From Cenococcum geophilum 1.58 (lineage: Eukaryota; Ascomycota; Dothideomycetes; Gloniales; Gloniaceae): a DNA stretch of 64,000 nucleotides. Of this stretch, positions 60,884 through 64,000 are shown one piece after another. The stretch is from positions 496,001 through 560,000 of the forward strand of contig KV748185.1 of assembly GCA_001692895.1 (NCBI GenBank), given 5' to 3'. Below the pieces are notes generated by a model. The model saw only the letters and a program-made list of their open reading frames with translations, made no database searches and had not been told where the DNA came from. The translations under genes and the position numbers were made by a program. Within the stretch, counting starts at the first letter, position 1. Every line of letters begins with the position of its first letter.

Positions 60884-62374
60884 ATGACGAATATCAAGCT
60901 CTATAATCCCGCCACTTATAATTTCCATAGCACCCACTATAGAACCCTAGGAGACTTTAATATTTAATAAAGGGGTAAGGGCCTACTAGGTAATATAGAG
61001 TCGCTATATAAGCCTTATAAGGCTAGCATTAATTAGCTCTCTACCTTATATAAGTAATATAGGTTACTTATAGTTATATTTAGAGACCCACAGCTTTAAA
61101 TTAGAATTGCATTTATATATAAGGACCTCCCTATCTATACCTACCTCTCTAACACACCCCTAACCTAAGCCTCTATATTAATTACTAGCAAAGCTTCTAC
61201 TCTCTCCTACTTATTCTAAGAGTAGTTAATTATATAAGTATATTATATAGAGAGGAGAGTTTACTTATAGTATAGTAATATTGCCGGAAAATCTATTATA
61301 TAGTAGGATGGAAAGTATACTAGATAATTATATTTCCCAATTCTTAATAAAGGACGACGTTAGTAGGATTTAAACTTATAATTTATTAAGTTTAAAGTTA
61401 GTATATATTTACCTATGCCACCTATACGCCTTTAGTGGTTACCTTTTGCCTAAAATTATTTTTATTTATATACCCTCTTACCCCTCTTTAGTGTTATATA
61501 ATATACCCTTTATATAACTATAAGAGAATACTTAGAATCTAATAAGCTACCCAGTCCTTTATATATTCTAATACCTTAAGTATTTATAAAGTAGTACTTG
61601 TACAATCCTATAGAACGCGATATTAAGAACCTAAAAACACTCTCTCTAGCTTATCGCTTATTTTAGGTATTAAAAGAACTTTAATTACAAGCTATAAGAG
61701 TCGTGAAAATTTTATATTCTAAAGAGGCTAGTTCTACTATTAATATAGTTATTAAACTTATTTAGACTCTACGGATATGTATATTTTAAATAATATTAAA
61801 GACAAGCCTTATAGAAGGCAAAGAGGTTTTCTTTAAACTCTAAAGGCAACTTTTAAGTTTTCTTAGTTACGTATAACATAGTTAAACCTAAAAGTATTGC
61901 TTTCTCGTAGAATCTCTCCTAGAGCTTTTATACGCTAAAAAGCTTCTTTTCTCCTTTAATGGTAATATAATTGTTCTAATTTTTTTTAAGAAAGCCGTAT
62001 AACACTCCAGGTTAAGAACTTGTACCGCTAGATAGTAGGGAGAATTATTTAGCTTCTTAACGTACTTTATAAGCTTTTCCTTAGTATATTAGAGTTAAGG
62101 AGTTATAAACTTATTCTTAGCCTTAGTAGCTATTACCTATAGGAAAGTTAGCTAAAGAAATATTAAGAGTATTATATAATATACTAATGCGGTCTATATT
62201 ATATCCTTAAAAATATTAACTAATTTTAGAACCCTCTCTAGTATTATATAATCTCCTTAAAAGAATAGAGTTGCTTTATAAAAAGATTAAAGGGAATTAT
62301 AAATTATATAGAGATATATTTATTCGCTTATTAAGAGGATATTATCTTTTAAGTTATCCTTATAGTACTCTACG
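60884..62374 (+). pseudogene. Second decayed coding region of unknown function
   Basis: From ATG 60884 (MTNIKLYNPATYNFHSTHYR) the plus frame can be followed for about 490 codons, with stops limited to TAA/TAG, up to the LTR of gypsy D at 62375, which may have truncated it. Readable pieces include LTQASILITSKASTLSYLFQ (about 61160-61220) and LLGNIESLYKPYKASINQLS (about 60980-61040). Composition suggests a Pro/Ser/Thr-rich, poorly structured original protein, like the neighbour at 59244. No domain recognised. Confidence 0.45.
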
Positions 62375-62625
62375 TATTAGCGACTTAGTCGATCGAGGTA
62401 TAAGCACGGTAAAAGGGACGCGCAAGCCAATACAATTAGATTGTCTATAAATGAGAATCTAAAGCTAGGGAAAGGAAAGAAGAAGAAAAGCAGCGCCACT
62501 CGATATTTTATAAGATCTTCGCGTCACGTAACCGCAATATGCGGCAACCTATAGCAACTTGCTAGTACGAAGTTCTGCTAAGTTCTACTAACTAAGTTCT
62601 GCCGTTTTCTACCGGTGCCATAACA
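62375..62625 (-). repeat. 3' LTR of gypsy D
   Basis: On the minus strand it starts TGTTATGGCACCGG at 62625 and ends CGCTAATA (likely RIP of ..AACA) at 62375, 251 bp. It is much less RIP-mutated than its surroundings: CpG and CpA are kept around 62500-62560. Confidence 0.7.
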
Positions 62626-62646
62626 TTACTCCCCCCCCCCTTTAGT
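62626..62646 (-). other. Polypurine tract of gypsy D
   Basis: The minus strand reads taaaggggggggggagtaa just before the LTR. The ten-base G run is long for such a tract. Confidence 0.7.
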
Positions 62647-64000
62647 AAAGCCTGTCCTTAGGCTTTATATATCTATATTATTCCTATAGGGGTGTTCTTA
62701 TCTTTATATTCTTCTAGTAATCTATTATCTTTGCTATACTAGCACTCTATCTACTTATCTAGGTACTTTAGGGGTCCTGGTTTATTAGGGTAACGGCTAT
62801 AAAATTCTTAAAGCTTATAGGGACTGCTAATAAAGTTCTATATAGGGTACTAGGTAGGGTTTAGGTTATAGCCTTTCCAACTAACGTGGTACTTTAGCGT
62901 TTTCCTTACTAGTTTACAAGCTAGTACTTCTTTAATTTCCTATTTATTATCGCCATTAACTTAAATTAGTAGGGGAGGTTTGTTCTTTTATCTAAGTAAT
63001 AGGTTATTTATAGCTTTCCGTAGCTTATCCGGTAAGAAAATAGGGTAAACCTTAATTAAATCTAGGAGCTTTACTTTATATAAGTTACCTATCTTCTTAA
63101 GGACCTTATACGGTCTTGCTATCTAATAGTTTAGCTTATAGCTAGGCCGTTCCGTCTTTTAGTTCTTTATTATAACCTAGACTATATCGCCTATAGTAAA
63201 GTTAGGTTCGCGCCTATACTTATTTACCTACTATTTTATTAATTTCTAGGCTTTTTCTAGATTTGTATAGGCTACCGTCTAGGCTTCCTTTAAGCGCTTA
63301 GCGTACTGCTGGGCTTCTTTATAAGATAGTTTCTTGCGTATAGTCCGTAGTCCTTCTAGTCTATCCTAGTTAAAGCTTATTTAGGGTAAATACCCCATTT
63401 CTAATTAGATAGGTGCAAATCTTATAAAGTTATAGGGTAGGGTCGCCTGGGCGTAGTTTATTAGGGGTAGTAGTTTACCCTAGTTATCCTAGAAGTAGTT
63501 AGTAAAGGGCTAAAGGCTCTAATCTAAATATTAATTTATAATCTCCGTCTAGCCATTTATTTAGGGGTAGTATATTATAGAGAGCTTTAGCCTAATACCT
63601 AAAATCCGGGTAAACTCGTTCTAGAAGGCCAATATAAATTATAGGCTATAATTAGATATAATAGTATCTAGTAGTCTGTAAATATAGTAGACGTAATAAA
63701 TATATAATTAGGCCGCCTCTTTAGCGTTAATATTTTTATAATAGGGAATTAAGAATGGGCGCTTACTAAAGCGGTTAGCTAGAATTATAACTATATTATA
63801 TCCGTTGCGGTCTATAGGTAGCTTATAGAAGTCTATAAAGATATACTATTAGGGGAGGTTTTAATAGTCCTAAGGTTTTATCTTATAGAATTATAGACCT
63901 ATAGCAGTTGTTACAGTTCCGTATATAACGGTTAATATTTATAACTATTCCGGACTAGTAGTAGCGGTTACTAATAATCTTATAGGTTTTATTTTTTCTA
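62647..64000 (-). pseudogene. Gypsy D Pol: integrase and chromodomain, decayed
   Basis: Minus strand, running in from beyond 64000. The integrase core reads DIFIDFYKLPIDRNGYN (about 63790-63850), then INGQTEIINQYLDQSL (about 63500-63560). LSYKEAQQYAKRLKEA-type sequence follows near 63270-63340. The chromodomain-like end reads EVLACKLVRKTLKYHVSWKG (about 62865-62925), then NLNPT-YPI-NFISSPYKL and PNKPGPLKYLD (about 62755-62790), as in fungal gypsy elements with a W-Y-P-x-x-[ND]-F-x-x-S-P-x-K-L tail. Only TAA/TAG stops. The protein would insert element DNA and bind histone tails if intact. Confidence 0.87.

Larger units (their letters stand above)
62375..64000 (-). mobile_element. Ty3/gypsy chromovirus D, 3' part, cut by window edge
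   Basis: On the minus strand: integrase core, C-terminal chromodomain, polypurine tract, 3' LTR. It is a different family from B1/B2/C (different LTR, different chromodomain). The 5' part lies beyond 64000, so the target duplication cannot be checked; the candidate left copy is ctacg (62370-62374). Confidence 0.85.

Noticed and set aside
1..64000. Telomere repeats supporting a subtelomeric position
   Set aside because: No TTAGGG-type array is present on either strand; the subtelomere idea rests only on the type of helicase.

Overview
This 64 kb window looks like an AT-rich, gene-poor block of a filamentous ascomycete (Pezizomycotina) genome. It is built almost entirely of nested transposable elements that have been mutated by repeat-induced point mutation (RIP). 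CpA and TpG are scarce and TpA is very common. Related copies differ mainly by C:T and G:A transitions. Decayed reading frames are closed almost only by TAA and TAG where Gln or Trp is expected, and catalytic Asp codons have become Asn. I see no intact protein-coding gene, no rRNA or tRNA, and no telomere repeat.

Layout. 1-306: non-coding edge. 307-5891: Ty1/copia element A on the minus strand. 6092-14015, 14378-37117 and 39372-47322: three copies (B1, B2 on minus, C on plus) of one Ty3/gypsy chromovirus family with LTRs of about 425 bp, each flanked by its own 5-bp target duplication. Inside B2 sits copia element E (15435-30370, plus, 185-bp LTRs). E is itself broken by an island of minisatellites (about 16.48-18.99 kb), a full-length Tad-like LINE (20531-26066, minus, 13-bp target duplication) and a Fot1/pogo-like element with 111-bp inverted repeats (26870-28145, TA duplication).

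The target duplications show that 6003-6091, 14016-14377, 37118-39371 and 47323 onward were once contiguous. This joined locus reads on the plus strand as a long decayed coding region. It contains a RecQ-type DEAH helicase (about 53.86-55.6 kb), a long unrecognised N-terminal part and a C-terminal array of 17-residue repeats. The helicase has also been hit by a Tc1-like DD34E transposon. RecQ-like genes of this sort are known near fungal chromosome ends (telomere-linked helicases), so a subtelomeric origin is possible but not shown.

58089-59130 is a little-mutated 1 kb insertion with an 11-bp target duplication and a tail like that of the LINE, so it is a candidate LINE-mobilised non-autonomous element. 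59.2-62.4 kb holds two decayed plus-strand reading frames of unknown function. 62375-64000 is the 3' end of another gypsy chromovirus (D, minus), cut by the window edge.

The elements do not form a pathway. The window records successive insertions into one locus. The order that can be read off is: helicase locus first; then B1, B2, C and the Tc1-like element; then E into B2; then the LINE, the Fot1-like element and the minisatellite island in E.
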